Origin: Prolixibacteraceae bacterium
GTDB lineage: Bacteria; Bacteroidota; Bacteroidia; Bacteroidales; Prolixibacteraceae
Direction: 5' to 3'
DNA length: 64,000 nucleotides
Assembly (NCBI GenBank): GCA_003506435.1
Contig: DOAQ01000036.1
Coordinates: 1 to 64,000, forward strand
Shown: positions 42,141 to 51,450 of the stretch, piece by piece
Position numbering within the stretch: the stretch's first letter is position 1
Layout: every line of letters begins with the position of its first letter
The notes under the pieces: generated by a model
What the model was told of the DNA's origin: nothing
The model's database searches: none
Seen by the model: the letters and a program-made list of their open reading frames with translations, nothing else
Position numbers and translations under genes: made by a program

Positions 42141-44624
42141 ATGGTTTCTGAAATTTATGCTGACGTAATCTTGCCGCTTCCGTTGAACCAAAAGTTCACG
42201 TACAGGGTACCGCTTGCTTTTCAACCCAAAATGAAAACCGGCATCCGGGTGATTGTGCAGTTTGGTCAGCGTAAATTTTTATCGGCATTGGTGCATCGCA
42301 TTCACGATCAGCGGCCAACGGGCGATTACGAAATAAAAGATATTGAGGCCATTCTGGATGAGGAACCAGTTGTCGACCGGCGGCAAATTGAAGTATGGGA
42401 ATGGATGGCTGAATATTATTGCTGTTCGCTGGGCGAGGTTTTTAAAGCGGCTTTGCCTTCGGGTTTGAAACTGGAAAGCCAGACGAAAATTCGTTTAAAT
42501 GAAGAGGCTGATTTTGCAACTGAATTTTCTGAAAATGAGAATTCGCTGCTGATGCTTTTGCAAAGTCGTGAACAGGTTAGTATTCAGGAAGTCAATCAGT
42601 TTTTGGGGCGGAAAAACTCGTTTTCGATCATCAAACTGTTGCTTGAAAAAAATGCAGTTGTGGTTGAAGAGCAGATGAAAGAAAGCTACAAACCCAAGTT
42701 GCTTTCGTTTGTCCGGTTGAATGAGAAAATTAGAGGTGAAGAACAAATAAAAACCTGTCTCGAATCGCTTGGACGGGCAAAAAAACAGGAGCATCTTTTC
42801 CAGTTTTTTCTTTCTGAAACCATTTTTTCTCCGGAAATAAAAAGAGAAATCGGAAAAAAAGAGTTGCTCGAAGGTTGCGGCGCTTCCGACGCTGTGTTGC
42901 GTGGGCTTCAGGAAAAAGAAATTTTGGAAGTTTTTCAGAAAGAAACCGGACGGCTGGATAACGAAACCTCTGAGTTGCTGAATATTTACGATCTGTCGGA
43001 ACCACAGCAAAAGGCTTTTGATGAAATAAAAACTCATTTTGAAGAGCAGCAGACGGTTTTGTTGCACGGAGTGACTTCGAGCGGAAAAACTGAAATCTAC
43101 ATCAAACTGATAGAAGAGCAGTTGAATCGGGGCAATCAGGTTTTGTATCTGGTTCCTGAAATCGGTCTCACCGCGCAGATGGTTAACCGCCTGAAAAAAG
43201 CGTTTGGCTCGAAAACCGGAATTTACCATTCGAAATTTAACGATGCCGAACGGGTGGAAATCTGGTTCAGTGTTTTGAACGAGAAGCCGGGGAAAAACGG
43301 AGAACAATACCAGTTGGTGCTGGGTGCGCGTTCGGCGGCTTTGCTGCCTTTTCGCAAACTCGGGCTGGTTATTGTTGACGAAGAACACGAAAACAGCTAC
43401 AAACAGTACGACCCCGCGCCGCGCTACAATGCCCGCGATCTGGCTGTTGTACTGGGGAATATTCACGGGGCAAAAGTGTTGCTCGGAACGGCCACTCCTT
43501 CTATTGAAAGTTATTTCAATGCAAAAAGCAAAAAATACGGGCTGGTACAACTGACCGAACGGTTCAGCGGAATTGAATTGCCGGAGATTATTATTGCCGA
43601 CACCAAAGACGCGTACAAACGAAAAAGGATGAGGTCATTTTTTACTCCTGAACTTTTTGATGAAATAACGCAGGCGCTGGAGAACAAAGAACAGGTGATT
43701 TTATTTCAGAACCGGCGTGGTTTTGCACCGTTTATCCAGTGTGCCGGTTGCGGCTGGATACCCAAATGCAAGCACTGCGATGTCAGTCTCACATACCACA
43801 AATCGCGTTCGGCGCTACTTTGCCATTATTGTGGCTACACGCAACCGGTTCCGTCGAAATGTCCCGATTGCGGTTCGGAAGATGTTCGTACCAAGGGGTT
43901 TGGAACGGAGAAAATTGAGGAGGAGATTTCCTCTTTTTTCCCCGATGCAAAAATAGCCCGAATGGATCTCGATACCACCCGGGCAAAAAATGCCTATCAG
44001 CAAATCATTCAACGTCTCGAATCGGGGAATGTTGATATTTTGGTTGGTACCCAGATGGTTACCAAAGGTCTGGACTTCGAAAATGTACGGGTGGTGGGCA
44101 TTCTGAATGCCGACAATCTGCTGAACTATCCCGATTTCCGTTCGTACGAACGGAGTTTTCAATTGATTGCGCAGGTGAGCGGGCGGGCGGGCCGTAAAAA
44201 CAAACGGGGAAAAGTGGTGGTACAAACCAGCCAGCCGGACCATCCGGTGATCGTCGATGCGAAGGAAAATAATTTTGAAAGGATGTTTGCTACCCAATTA
44301 CACGAGCGGAAATTGTTTAAATATCCGCCCTATTACCGGCTGGTGAAAGTGGTGGTGAAACACAAAAACCAACAGCGTCTCGATCTGGTTGCTGGAATTC
44401 TTGCATCTGAATTTCGGAAGCTGTTCAATTTCAACGTGCTTGGACCTGAATACCCGGTGGTTGGACGGATTCAACTGTGGTATCAGAAAGAAATACTGAT
44501 TAAACTGTCGCGCGACGGAAAAATGCTGACTGCCAAAGAACGGATTTCAGAAATAATAGAAAAAGTAAAAAGCCAGCCCAACAACTCGGGTGCGATCATT
44601 TATGCCGATGTGGACCCGATGTAA
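42141..44624 (+). CDS. priA: Primosomal protein N' (replication restart helicase)
   Basis: 827 residues. PriA recognises stalled forks and reloads the replisome. The N-terminal 3'-binding domain (1-105) is followed by a helicase core with Walker A GVTSSGKT at 310-317, motif II DEEH, and a split zinc region of eight cysteines (CAGC, CKHC, CHYC, CPDC) near 530-570. Then come FGTEKIEEE, GTQMVTKGLDFENV and the SGRAGR motif. The segment from 120 to 280 is longer and more charged than in E. coli, as in other Bacteroidota. A perfect 23-base inverted repeat begins 4 bases after the stop. Confidence 0.96.
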   Translation: MVSEIYADVILPLPLNQKFTYRVPLAFQPKMKTGIRVIVQFGQRKFLSALVHRIHDQRPTGDYEIKDIEAILDEEPVVDRRQIEVWEWMAEYYCCSLGEVFKAALPSGLKLESQTKIRLNEEADFATEFSENENSLLMLLQSREQVSIQEVNQFLGRKNSFSIIKLLLEKNAVVVEEQMKESYKPKLLSFVRLNEKIRGEEQIKTCLESLGRAKKQEHLFQFFLSETIFSPEIKREIGKKELLEGCGASDAVLRGLQEKEILEVFQKETGRLDNETSELLNIYDLSEPQQKAFDEIKTHFEEQQTVLLHGVTSSGKTEIYIKLIEEQLNRGNQVLYLVPEIGLTAQMVNRLKKAFGSKTGIYHSKFNDAERVEIWFSVLNEKPGKNGEQYQLVLGARSAALLPFRKLGLVIVDEEHENSYKQYDPAPRYNARDLAVVLGNIHGAKVLLGTATPSIESYFNAKSKKYGLVQLTERFSGIELPEIIIADTKDAYKRKRMRSFFTPELFDEITQALENKEQVILFQNRRGFAPFIQCAGCGWIPKCKHCDVSLTYHKSRSALLCHYCGYTQPVPSKCPDCGSEDVRTKGFGTEKIEEEISSFFPDAKIARMDLDTTRAKNAYQQIIQRLESGNVDILVGTQMVTKGLDFENVRVVGILNADNLLNYPDFRSYERSFQLIAQVSGRAGRKNKRGKVVVQTSQPDHPVIVDAKENNFERMFATQLHERKLFKYPPYYRLVKVVVKHKNQQRLDLVAGILASEFRKLFNFNVLGPEYPVVGRIQLWYQKEILIKLSRDGKMLTAKERISEIIEKVKSQPNNSGAIIYADVDPM

Positions 44625-44628
44625 GATA

Positions 44629-44675
44629 CCGCGATTTTCAATCGCTGGTTTTAAACCAGCGATTGAAAATCGCGG
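44629..44675. repeat. Perfect 23-base inverted repeat after priA
   Basis: Arms CCGCGATTTTCAATCGCTGG plus TTT (44629-44651) and the exact reverse complement (44653-44675) are separated by one base. There is no T run, so it is not a standard terminator. A small hairpin, GGAAGTT-AAA-AACTTCC, follows at 44690-44706. This looks like a mobile palindrome inserted next to the stop codon. Confidence 0.8.
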
Positions 44676-44774
44676 CACCCTGAAAAAAAGGAAGTTAAAA
44701 ACTTCCGCACCCGTCCCTCACAATTTGGGCAATAACAATCCTATGGTTTCGTTATTACGACATACAAATTTTAC

Positions 44775-44782
44775 TACTTTTG
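44775..44782 (+). promoter_or_regulatory. Candidate -7 box for the HldE-type kinase
   Basis: TACTTTTG, an exact TAnnTTTG match 21 bases before the GTG start at 44803. Its position inside the longer upstream reading frame argues for the GTG start. Confidence 0.5.
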
Positions 44783-44802
44783 TCTACTTCAAAAATCAAC
44801 TC

Positions 44803-45798
44803 GTGGAAAGAAGTATAATAGAGAAGGCGATTGAGAAATTTTCGGAATTAAAGGTCATCGTAATTGGAGATGCGATGGTTGATAGCTATTTATGGGGAAG
44901 GGTTGACCGCATTTCTCCCGAAGCGCCCATTCCGATTGTTACTGTAACCAAACAGGAAAACCGGTTGGGCGGCGCTGCGAATGTCTCGATGAACCTTCAG
45001 TCGCTGGGGGCAACCCCGTTTTTGGTTTCTATTATCGGCGACGACAGCAAGGGGAAAAAGTTCCAAAACCTGATGGTGAAAAACGGGCTTTCGAGTGAAG
45101 GTATTTTTGTGAAAAACGACCGGATGACGACAGTGAAAACCCGCATTATTTCCGGAGGCAAACAAATTTCCCGGATCGATGAAGAAATCTCGACAATGGT
45201 TGATCTTCCCACGGAAAACATGCTTTTTGAAAAAGTCAGGGAACTGATCGGAAAAGCCCGGATCGACATTGTCCTTTTTGTTGATTACGATAAGGGAGTG
45301 GTTACCCCGGGATTGATCGAAAAAGTAGTTGCTTTGGCGAAAGAACGAAATATTTTGACGGCTGCCGATCCTAAAATCAGGAATTTCAATAGTTATTTAA
45401 ATGTTGACCTGTTTAAACCGAATTTCAAAGAGTTTACAGATGGGCTTCGTTTGAATATTGAGAAGACAGATTTGGACAAGATCAAAGAAGCCGCCGAAAA
45501 ATTTAAAAAGGAACACCATATCGGATTGATGTTTATTACACTTTCTGAAAACGGGGTGTTCATCAGCAATGGGTTGACGCAAAATCATTTTCCGGCAGAA
45601 GTGCGCGACATTGCCGATGTTTCGGGAGCCGGAGATACGGTGTTTGCCGTGGCGAGCCTGAGTCTTGCAGCCGGTCTGCCGCCCAAATTCATTGCCCTGT
45701 TATCAAATCTTGCCGGGGGCTTGGTTTGTGAACGCCCGGGAGTTGTCCCTATCGAAAAAGAAAGATTAAAAACCGAAGCTGTAAAGATTCTTGTCTGA
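44803..45798 (+). CDS. RfaE1/HldE kinase-domain protein (heptose-7-phosphate kinase type)
   Basis: 331 residues from the GTG at 44803. In-frame ATGs at 44590 and 44743 lie before the candidate promoter, and one runs through the palindrome, so they are not used. The PfkB/ribokinase fold is clear: VIVIGDAMVDSYLWGRVDRISPEAP, a GGAANVSMNLQSLG substrate motif, and the ATP-site signature DVSGAGDTVFAVASLSLAAG with the catalytic Asp. It resembles the kinase half of HldE, which phosphorylates D-glycero-D-manno-heptose-7-phosphate for LPS core; the adenylyltransferase half is not attached. Confidence 0.87.
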   Translation: MERSIIEKAIEKFSELKVIVIGDAMVDSYLWGRVDRISPEAPIPIVTVTKQENRLGGAANVSMNLQSLGATPFLVSIIGDDSKGKKFQNLMVKNGLSSEGIFVKNDRMTTVKTRIISGGKQISRIDEEISTMVDLPTENMLFEKVRELIGKARIDIVLFVDYDKGVVTPGLIEKVVALAKERNILTAADPKIRNFNSYLNVDLFKPNFKEFTDGLRLNIEKTDLDKIKEAAEKFKKEHHIGLMFITLSENGVFISNGLTQNHFPAEVRDIADVSGAGDTVFAVASLSLAAGLPPKFIALLSNLAGGLVCERPGVVPIEKERLKTEAVKILV

Positions 45799-45882
45799 TG
45801 AAATTGTTAATTCGTATTCGTTTGTTAATCTTTATCTTACGATAAGTTATCAACAAATTCAAGCTTGTTCTGTATAAAATAT

Positions 45883-45890
45883 TAACTTTG
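45883..45890 (+). promoter_or_regulatory. Candidate -7 box for parA
   Basis: TAACTTTG, an exact TAnnTTTG match 28 bases before the parA start. Confidence 0.45.
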
Positions 45891-45917
45891 AAATTTACCA
45901 AAATATAGCCGTTTCGC

Positions 45918-46718
45918 ATGGGAAAAGTTATTGCGCTAGCAAATCAAAAAGGAGGGGTCGGAAAGACGACCACGGCAATTAATTTAGCAGCCAGTTTAGC
46001 CGTACTTGAATATAAAATCCTGATTATCGATGCCGATCCGCAGGCCAATGCCACCTCGGGGGTTGGGTTTGATGTGCGGAATGTAAAAACAAGTATTTAT
46101 GAATGTATTGTCGACGACCTCGATCCACGGAAAATTATTCTTAACACAGATATAGAACGACTGGATTTGATTCCTTCACATATCGATTTGGTAGGGGCAG
46201 AGATTGAAATGCTCAATCTTCCCAACCGCGAGAAAGTACTGAAATATGTAATTGAAAAGATACGCGACGATTACGATTTTATTTTTATTGATTGTTCCCC
46301 TTCGCTGGGGCTGATTACTGTGAATGCCCTCACTGCTGCCGATTCGATCATTATTCCGGTACAATGCGAGTATTTTGCATTGGAAGGACTTGGAAAATTG
46401 CTGAATACCATTAAGATCATTCAAAACCGGCTGAACCCGGAACTGGAAATTGAAGGATTCCTGCTGACCATGTACGATTCACGTCTGAACCTGGCGAACC
46501 AGGTACACGAAGAAGTGAAAAAACATTTTCAGGAAATGGTTTTTGAAACTCTGATTCAGCGCAATATAAAACTCAGTGAAGCCCCCAGTTACGGTAAACC
46601 GGTAATTTTATACGATGCCAATTCGAGGGGATCGCAAAGTTACATGGAACTCGCCAGAGAAATTTTACAGAACAACGAAATGACCCGGATTAAAAACTCT
46701 GAAAAAGTTATAGAATAA
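45918..46718 (+). CDS. parA: Chromosome partitioning ATPase ParA (Soj)
   Basis: 266 residues. ParA binds the nucleoid as an ATP dimer and moves ParB-bound origins. The deviant Walker A KGGVGKTT is at 11-18, switch II DADPQANATSG follows the second strand, and DYDFIFIDCSPSLGLITVNAL is the Walker B region. The absence of an N-terminal helix-turn-helix marks it as the chromosomal Soj type. The parB gene follows after 14 bases. Confidence 0.95.
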   Translation: MGKVIALANQKGGVGKTTTAINLAASLAVLEYKILIIDADPQANATSGVGFDVRNVKTSIYECIVDDLDPRKIILNTDIERLDLIPSHIDLVGAEIEMLNLPNREKVLKYVIEKIRDDYDFIFIDCSPSLGLITVNALTAADSIIIPVQCEYFALEGLGKLLNTIKIIQNRLNPELEIEGFLLTMYDSRLNLANQVHEEVKKHFQEMVFETLIQRNIKLSEAPSYGKPVILYDANSRGSQSYMELAREILQNNEMTRIKNSEKVIE

Positions 46719-46732
46719 AAGCCCTTTCAGCT

Positions 46733-47605
46733 ATGGGAAAAAAGAATGTTTTAGGCAGAGGATTAGGAGCCTTGATTGACGATGCCAACAGAATAAAGGA
46801 ACAGAGTTCGTCGGTCAATGAAATTGAGATATCGAAAATTGAGGCCAACCCGTTTCAGCCACGTACCAATTTCGATGAAGAAGCATTGAAAGAACTTTCA
46901 GCATCGATAAAGGAAATTGGCATTATCCAACCGGTTACTCTGCGAAAAATCGACGATGGCAAATATCAGATTATTGCAGGGGAACGCCGTTTCCGTGCTG
47001 CTAAAATGGCCGGGCTGAAAACTATTCCGGCATTTGTCCGCACAGCCGAAGATGAAGGCATGCTTGAAATGGCACTGGTTGAAAATATCCAGCGTGAAGA
47101 CTTGGATGCCATCGAGATAGCCCTTAGTTACCAGCGGCTGATTGAGGAATGCAAACTGACCCAGGAATCGCTCAGTGAACGGGTTGGCAAAAAACGGTCG
47201 ACCGTGACCAATTATCTGCGCCTGCTGAAATTGCCGGCAGTCATCCAGAAGGGAATTGTTGAAAAGCGAATTTCCATGGGACATGCCCGGGCGCTTATCG
47301 GCGTGGAAGATACCGAGTCGCAAATCATGATTTACGGGCAAATTCTGAAGTACGATTTTTCAGTACGAAAGGTGGAGGAATTTGTGCGGAACCTGAATGA
47401 AGAAAAAGCAGAACCAAAAATTAACCAACCCAAAACAAAATTTCCGACTGAATACGAGGAGCTAAAAAACCACCTTGCCAAATATTTTAAAACCAATATT
47501 GACTTCAGTATGAATACGAAAGGAAACGGAAAAATCGTTATTCCCTTTAAATCATCTGAAGAATTGGAACGTATATTGGGGATTTTAGATAAATTAGAGG
47601 CATAA
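46733..47605 (+). CDS. parB: Chromosome partitioning protein ParB (Spo0J)
   Basis: 290 residues. ParB is a CTP-dependent clamp that loads at parS and spreads around the origin. The start MGKKNVLGRGLGALI is the motif that stimulates ParA. The CTPase/ParB-N domain carries NPFQPRTNFDEEALKELSASIKEIG and the GERRFRA motif. A helix-turn-helix (LTQESLSERVGKKRSTVTNYLRLLKLP) and a C-terminal dimer region follow. No perfect parS (TGTTTCACGTGAAACA) was found by eye in the window. Confidence 0.95.
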   Translation: MGKKNVLGRGLGALIDDANRIKEQSSSVNEIEISKIEANPFQPRTNFDEEALKELSASIKEIGIIQPVTLRKIDDGKYQIIAGERRFRAAKMAGLKTIPAFVRTAEDEGMLEMALVENIQREDLDAIEIALSYQRLIEECKLTQESLSERVGKKRSTVTNYLRLLKLPAVIQKGIVEKRISMGHARALIGVEDTESQIMIYGQILKYDFSVRKVEEFVRNLNEEKAEPKINQPKTKFPTEYEELKNHLAKYFKTNIDFSMNTKGNGKIVIPFKSSEELERILGILDKLEA

Positions 47606-47627
47606 TACTGGGAAAAAAGAAATTGTT

Positions 47628-48230
47628 TTGAAATACATCCGGATATTTTTAATTGCTGTTCTATTGACAGGAGCTTGTATTTTGGCCAACGCTCAGGAAA
47701 CAACCCGGCAGGATACGGTTCATGTTGACAAGGATGAAGTTGTACATTCTCCGCGTAAAGCAACTTTATATTCGGCTGTGCTTCCCGGTCTGGGGCAGGT
47801 GTATAATAAAAAATACTGGAAACTTCCGCTTATTTATGGCGGTTTTGCCGGGTTTGCTTATGCGATCAATTGGAACAACGACAAATATGTTTTGTACCGG
47901 CAGGCGTATTATGATATTACGGATACCGACCCGAAGACCAATTCGTTCCTTGATATCAAGGAGGTTATGTATTACAATATGAATAATGCATCTGATGTCC
48001 GCGAATTTGGCGATAAGTTGAAGCAAGCGAAAGACGGAGCCCGCAGATACCGGGATATGAACATTATTTTTACGGCGGCGTTTTATGCCCTGAATATCAT
48101 TGATGCCAGTGTGGATGCACACTTTTTTAATTTTGACATCAGCGACGATCTTACCATGGTTTGGGTTCCTGAGACCATGTATTGCCTTGATCAAAAAATA
48201 GTTGGGGTGAATTGTCGCATAACTTTTTAA
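47628..48230 (+). CDS. DUF5683 membrane protein
   Basis: 200 residues, apparently starting at TTG 47628, the only start that gives the signal sequence (KYIRIFLIAVLLTGACILANAQ). The DUF5683 core is SPRKATLYSAVLPGLGQVYNKKYWKLPLIYGGFAGFAYAINWNN, read in parts: a glycine-rich hydrophobic hairpin near residues 43-85. Function unknown. In Bacteroidota it is regularly found between parAB and a LysM transglycosylase gene, as here, which suggests an envelope role linked to growth or division. Confidence 0.85.
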   Translation: MKYIRIFLIAVLLTGACILANAQETTRQDTVHVDKDEVVHSPRKATLYSAVLPGLGQVYNKKYWKLPLIYGGFAGFAYAINWNNDKYVLYRQAYYDITDTDPKTNSFLDIKEVMYYNMNNASDVREFGDKLKQAKDGARRYRDMNIIFTAAFYALNIIDASVDAHFFNFDISDDLTMVWVPETMYCLDQKIVGVNCRITF

Positions 48231-48245
48231 TTCTGAGGAAATAAT

Positions 48246-49868
48246 ATGATGAGACGATTTTTTATTATACTTACCGTAATTGCAACTGCTTCTCTTTCGG
48301 TATTTGGAATAAGCAAAGAAGATATTCGTAAGGTACGGACCATTCAGGTTTCGTCGGTCGATACCATTACCGGATACAATAAGTATTATGCCCTGCCTGA
48401 CGAAGAGGTGAACGAAATTTTTTCGGCGCAGATTGACAGCCTTGTCAATTCGTGGTACGTGCAAAATGCGTTTGCTATCGACAGTATTGAACTTTCCGAT
48501 ATCGATACGCTCAGTTTGTTACCCGATTCGGTTTATGTTGAACGGCTTCAATCTATTCAGTCGTTTGTTGACTTATCGTATAATCAGACGGTTAAGAATT
48601 TCATTGCGATGTACACCGTAAAAAAGAGGAAGCTGGTAGAAGTAATGCTGGGTCAGGCCAATTACTATTTTCCGATTTTCGAAGAAGTGTTCGATAAGTA
48701 CAACTTGCCGATGGAATTGAAATATTTGTCGATTATTGAATCAGCATTGAATCCCGGTATCCGGTCGCGTGCCAGTGCAGTGGGCTTGTGGCAGTTTATG
48801 TACGGTACCGGACGAATGTACAAACTCGAAATCGGAACGTTTGTTGATGAACGCTGCGATCCGGTAAAATCTACTGAAGCTGCGGCCAGATACCTGAGCG
48901 ATTTATATAAGATTTATCAAAACTGGCACTTGGTAATTGCCGCCTACAATTACGGCCCGGGAAATATTAATAAAGCAATCCGCCGTTCGGGAGGAACCAA
49001 GGATTACTGGAAGATATACTATAATTTGCCCCGTGAAACCCGTGAATATGTGCCTGCATTTATTGCTGCGGCATACGTCATGGAACATTATCAGAAACAC
49101 AACCTTCAGCCCAGGTATCCCGATTTCCCGATTATTGCCGACACCATGGTAGTTAAAGACTATCTTCATTTTAAACAGGTTTCCGAAGTGTTGAATGTCC
49201 CTGTTGAACAACTCCGGTCGCTGAACCCGCAATATCGTCGTGATATTATTCCGGCTACAAAAGACAAACCGTATGTGCTGAAAATTCCAATTGAACAGGT
49301 AACTGCGTACATCGACAAAGAGGATACGATTTTTAACTATAAACGGAACGAATTTTTCCCAAACAACAGCATTGTAAATCCGCAAAGCAAGGTGCAGCAC
49401 CATCAGGGTGTCGATATTAAAGACATGGAGAAATTGTATTACACCGTGAAATCGGGCGATAATCTGGGGTGTATTTCTGTTTGGTACAGAGTCGGGCTTT
49501 CCGATTTGCGCTACTGGAATAACATTAATAAAAACTTCATCCGTGCAGGGCAAAAACTGGTTATTTACAAACCCCGTGGAACAAGCGAAAACTATGCAAA
49601 TATTAATTCGATGAGTTATGCGGAAAAACAAAAATTTGCAGGCAACGATAAATCCCCGGTGACCAAAATTCTGGGAACTCTCGGTACAAGCGGAGACAGC
49701 GGAGATTCTGAATTTATCTATTATACAGTCCGCCGTGGCGATAATTTGTATAACATAGCCCGCAGGTATCCGGGGATTTCAAACAGCGATATAATGCAGG
49801 CAAATGGGTTGGGAAAATCGGCACGCATCTTCCCGGGACAAAAACTGAAAATCCCCAGAAAAAGTTAG
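48246..49868 (+). CDS. MltD-like lytic transglycosylase with LysM repeats
   Basis: 540 residues with a signal peptide ending near FGISKE. The SLT-type catalytic domain spans about 140-290, with catalytic Glu165 in YLSIIESALNP, ASAVGLWQFMYGTGRMYKL, and AAYNYGPGNINKAI. A divergent LysM-like region lies near 310-355, and two clear LysM repeats lie at about 397-445 (YYTVKSGDNLGCISVWYRVG) and 494-538 (YYTVRRGDNLYNIARRYPG). It cleaves peptidoglycan to leave 1,6-anhydro ends. It ends the parAB-DUF5683 row, and a stem-loop follows. Confidence 0.93.
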   Translation: MMRRFFIILTVIATASLSVFGISKEDIRKVRTIQVSSVDTITGYNKYYALPDEEVNEIFSAQIDSLVNSWYVQNAFAIDSIELSDIDTLSLLPDSVYVERLQSIQSFVDLSYNQTVKNFIAMYTVKKRKLVEVMLGQANYYFPIFEEVFDKYNLPMELKYLSIIESALNPGIRSRASAVGLWQFMYGTGRMYKLEIGTFVDERCDPVKSTEAAARYLSDLYKIYQNWHLVIAAYNYGPGNINKAIRRSGGTKDYWKIYYNLPRETREYVPAFIAAAYVMEHYQKHNLQPRYPDFPIIADTMVVKDYLHFKQVSEVLNVPVEQLRSLNPQYRRDIIPATKDKPYVLKIPIEQVTAYIDKEDTIFNYKRNEFFPNNSIVNPQSKVQHHQGVDIKDMEKLYYTVKSGDNLGCISVWYRVGLSDLRYWNNINKNFIRAGQKLVIYKPRGTSENYANINSMSYAEKQKFAGNDKSPVTKILGTLGTSGDSGDSEFIYYTVRRGDNLYNIARRYPGISNSDIMQANGLGKSARIFPGQKLKIPRKS

Positions 49869-49886
49869 CATTGTGTATAAATGAAA

Positions 49887-49920
49887 ATAAAATCGGGGAT
49901 GTAGATCAATCCGGATTTTT
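49887..49920 (+). terminator. Intrinsic terminator after the transglycosylase gene
   Basis: The stem AAAATC-GGGGAT pairs with ATCC-GGATTTT with a small bulge, followed by TTTTT. It lies 20 bases after the stop codon. Confidence 0.55.
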
Positions 49921-50046
49921 GGCATGTTTCAACTATCAGAATACACTTGTTTTGCACCCGTTTTTAGTCACATTTTGCTGTATTTCTTTTATTGAATTTA
50001 CGGAAACATTTTTTTAGCTTTACTCTGACAGGCAAAAGCAAAAAAT

Positions 50047-51450
50047 ATGAGACCATTTGGGGCATTTCTGTATGTTTTTTTTATACTGAGCGGCTTTCTG
50101 GTGGTTTTATTTATCCTCGGAGAAACCGGCTTGCTGAAGGGGGGGCAATATCAATTCAATAAAGAAACGGCAGGCAATAAAGAGGAAATAATTGTTTCTG
50201 ATTCCATAACAAATCCAATTTTTGATTCCCTGAAAACAGAGGTTTTGGATACTTTGAATGCACAAGTTCCTGATTCCATCCGGCAAAATAATATTTCCGG
50301 AAAGTCGGGAGAATGCGGGTTGCAGTTCCCGTCCGGCGATTTGGCTGTTTTAAATCCTTTCTTTGAAAAACTGAAAAATCCGGACAGTTCTCAGTCACCG
50401 CTTCGGATTCTTTATTTTGGCGATTCTCAGATCGAAGGAGACCGTATTACTTCGACTATCCGTCGGCAATTTCAGCAAAAATTTGGAGGCGCAGGTATCG
50501 GGCTGATTGCCCCCGATCTATTGTACAATCTCACCCATTCGTTTTCGGTTGAACGATCTGAAAACTGGAGTATCATCAATTTTACGGATTTGAATGACAG
50601 CCTGAAAAACAGGTCGCTGGTTTTTAAATCTGCGGTTTTGCCGTCCGGCAAAGAAGGCTGGTTTAAAATCAGGCAAATCAGAAATAAAGAGAATAAAAAC
50701 GATTATCTGAAACTGAGAACGGTTTACAGTTCTCCCGGCGATTTTGATGTTATCGTGAAAAGCGAGGGGAAAATCATATATACTGAAAAGGTGGACAAAA
50801 CCGCATCAGTCAGCACTTTGGATTTCAATTTTAATTTTACTCCGCCGAGTGTTGAGTTGTACTTTCAATCGACTGACAGCCTTGAAATATCAGCTTTTCT
50901 TCTCGAAACACGGTCGGGAATACACGTCGATAATATTGCTTTGCGCGGCCTCTCGTTTCCGCCGTTTTCGAAGTCGGACGAACAGGCTATGGAAGAAACT
51001 GCAAAGCTGATCAATCCCGGCTTGTGCGTGTTGCACTACGGGGTAAATATTGCTCCGCAGATTCTTGGAAATTTTAATAATTACCGGACCCGGTTGATTC
51101 GCGAGATAAAAAAGATGCAGCAATTGTTTCCCGGGGTTCCCGTTCTCATTGTCGGTATTTCGGATATGGCTAAAAAAGAAAACGGGCAGATGATTTCCTA
51201 TCCGAATATTAAAGCAATCAGGGATGTGCAATTCGAAGCTGCACAGATATGCAATTGCGTTTTTTGGGATCTTGAAAAATTTATGGGAGGACCCGGTTCA
51301 ATGACTGCATGGGTGAATGGCAGCCCTCGGCTCGGCCAAAAAGATTACGTCCATTTTACACCGGAAGGTACTGAAAAGATAGGTAACCGCCTTTCGGAAC
51401 TGATTCTCGCGGAGTATGAAAAGTATTTACAAACCAAAGTGAGCGAATGA
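50047..51450 (+). CDS. SGNH/GDSL-type hydrolase, membrane anchored
   Basis: 467 residues with one N-terminal membrane helix (about 7-28) and a periplasmic part. The SGNH motifs are present: block I YFGDSQIEGDR with nucleophile Ser127, an HYGVN block with the Asn, and block V DYVHFTPEG with Asp433 and His436. It resembles the AlgX/AlgJ or DltD-like partners of MBOAT acyltransferases. Its stop overlaps the MBOAT start by four bases (ATGA), so the two proteins are made together and likely O-acetylate an exported polysaccharide. Confidence 0.87.
   Translation: MRPFGAFLYVFFILSGFLVVLFILGETGLLKGGQYQFNKETAGNKEEIIVSDSITNPIFDSLKTEVLDTLNAQVPDSIRQNNISGKSGECGLQFPSGDLAVLNPFFEKLKNPDSSQSPLRILYFGDSQIEGDRITSTIRRQFQQKFGGAGIGLIAPDLLYNLTHSFSVERSENWSIINFTDLNDSLKNRSLVFKSAVLPSGKEGWFKIRQIRNKENKNDYLKLRTVYSSPGDFDVIVKSEGKIIYTEKVDKTASVSTLDFNFNFTPPSVELYFQSTDSLEISAFLLETRSGIHVDNIALRGLSFPPFSKSDEQAMEETAKLINPGLCVLHYGVNIAPQILGNFNNYRTRLIREIKKMQQLFPGVPVLIVGISDMAKKENGQMISYPNIKAIRDVQFEAAQICNCVFWDLEKFMGGPGSMTAWVNGSPRLGQKDYVHFTPEGTEKIGNRLSELILAEYEKYLQTKVSE

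Noticed and set aside
42495..43550. Long open frame antisense to priA
   Set aside because: Its codon pattern mirrors priA, its product has no recognisable domain, and priA is intact.
44590..44802. Earlier start codons for the HldE-type kinase
   Set aside because: The first would translate through the perfect inverted repeat, and both precede the candidate -7 box at 44775-44782.
45847..45855. TTATCAACA, one base off a DnaA box, as part of a replication origin before parA
   Set aside because: Only a single copy was found, with no AT-rich unwinding region or dnaA/dnaN gene near, so an origin cannot be supported.
45918..47605. parS site near parAB
   Set aside because: CACGTG-containing stretches in the window do not match the 16-base parS palindrome when checked by eye.
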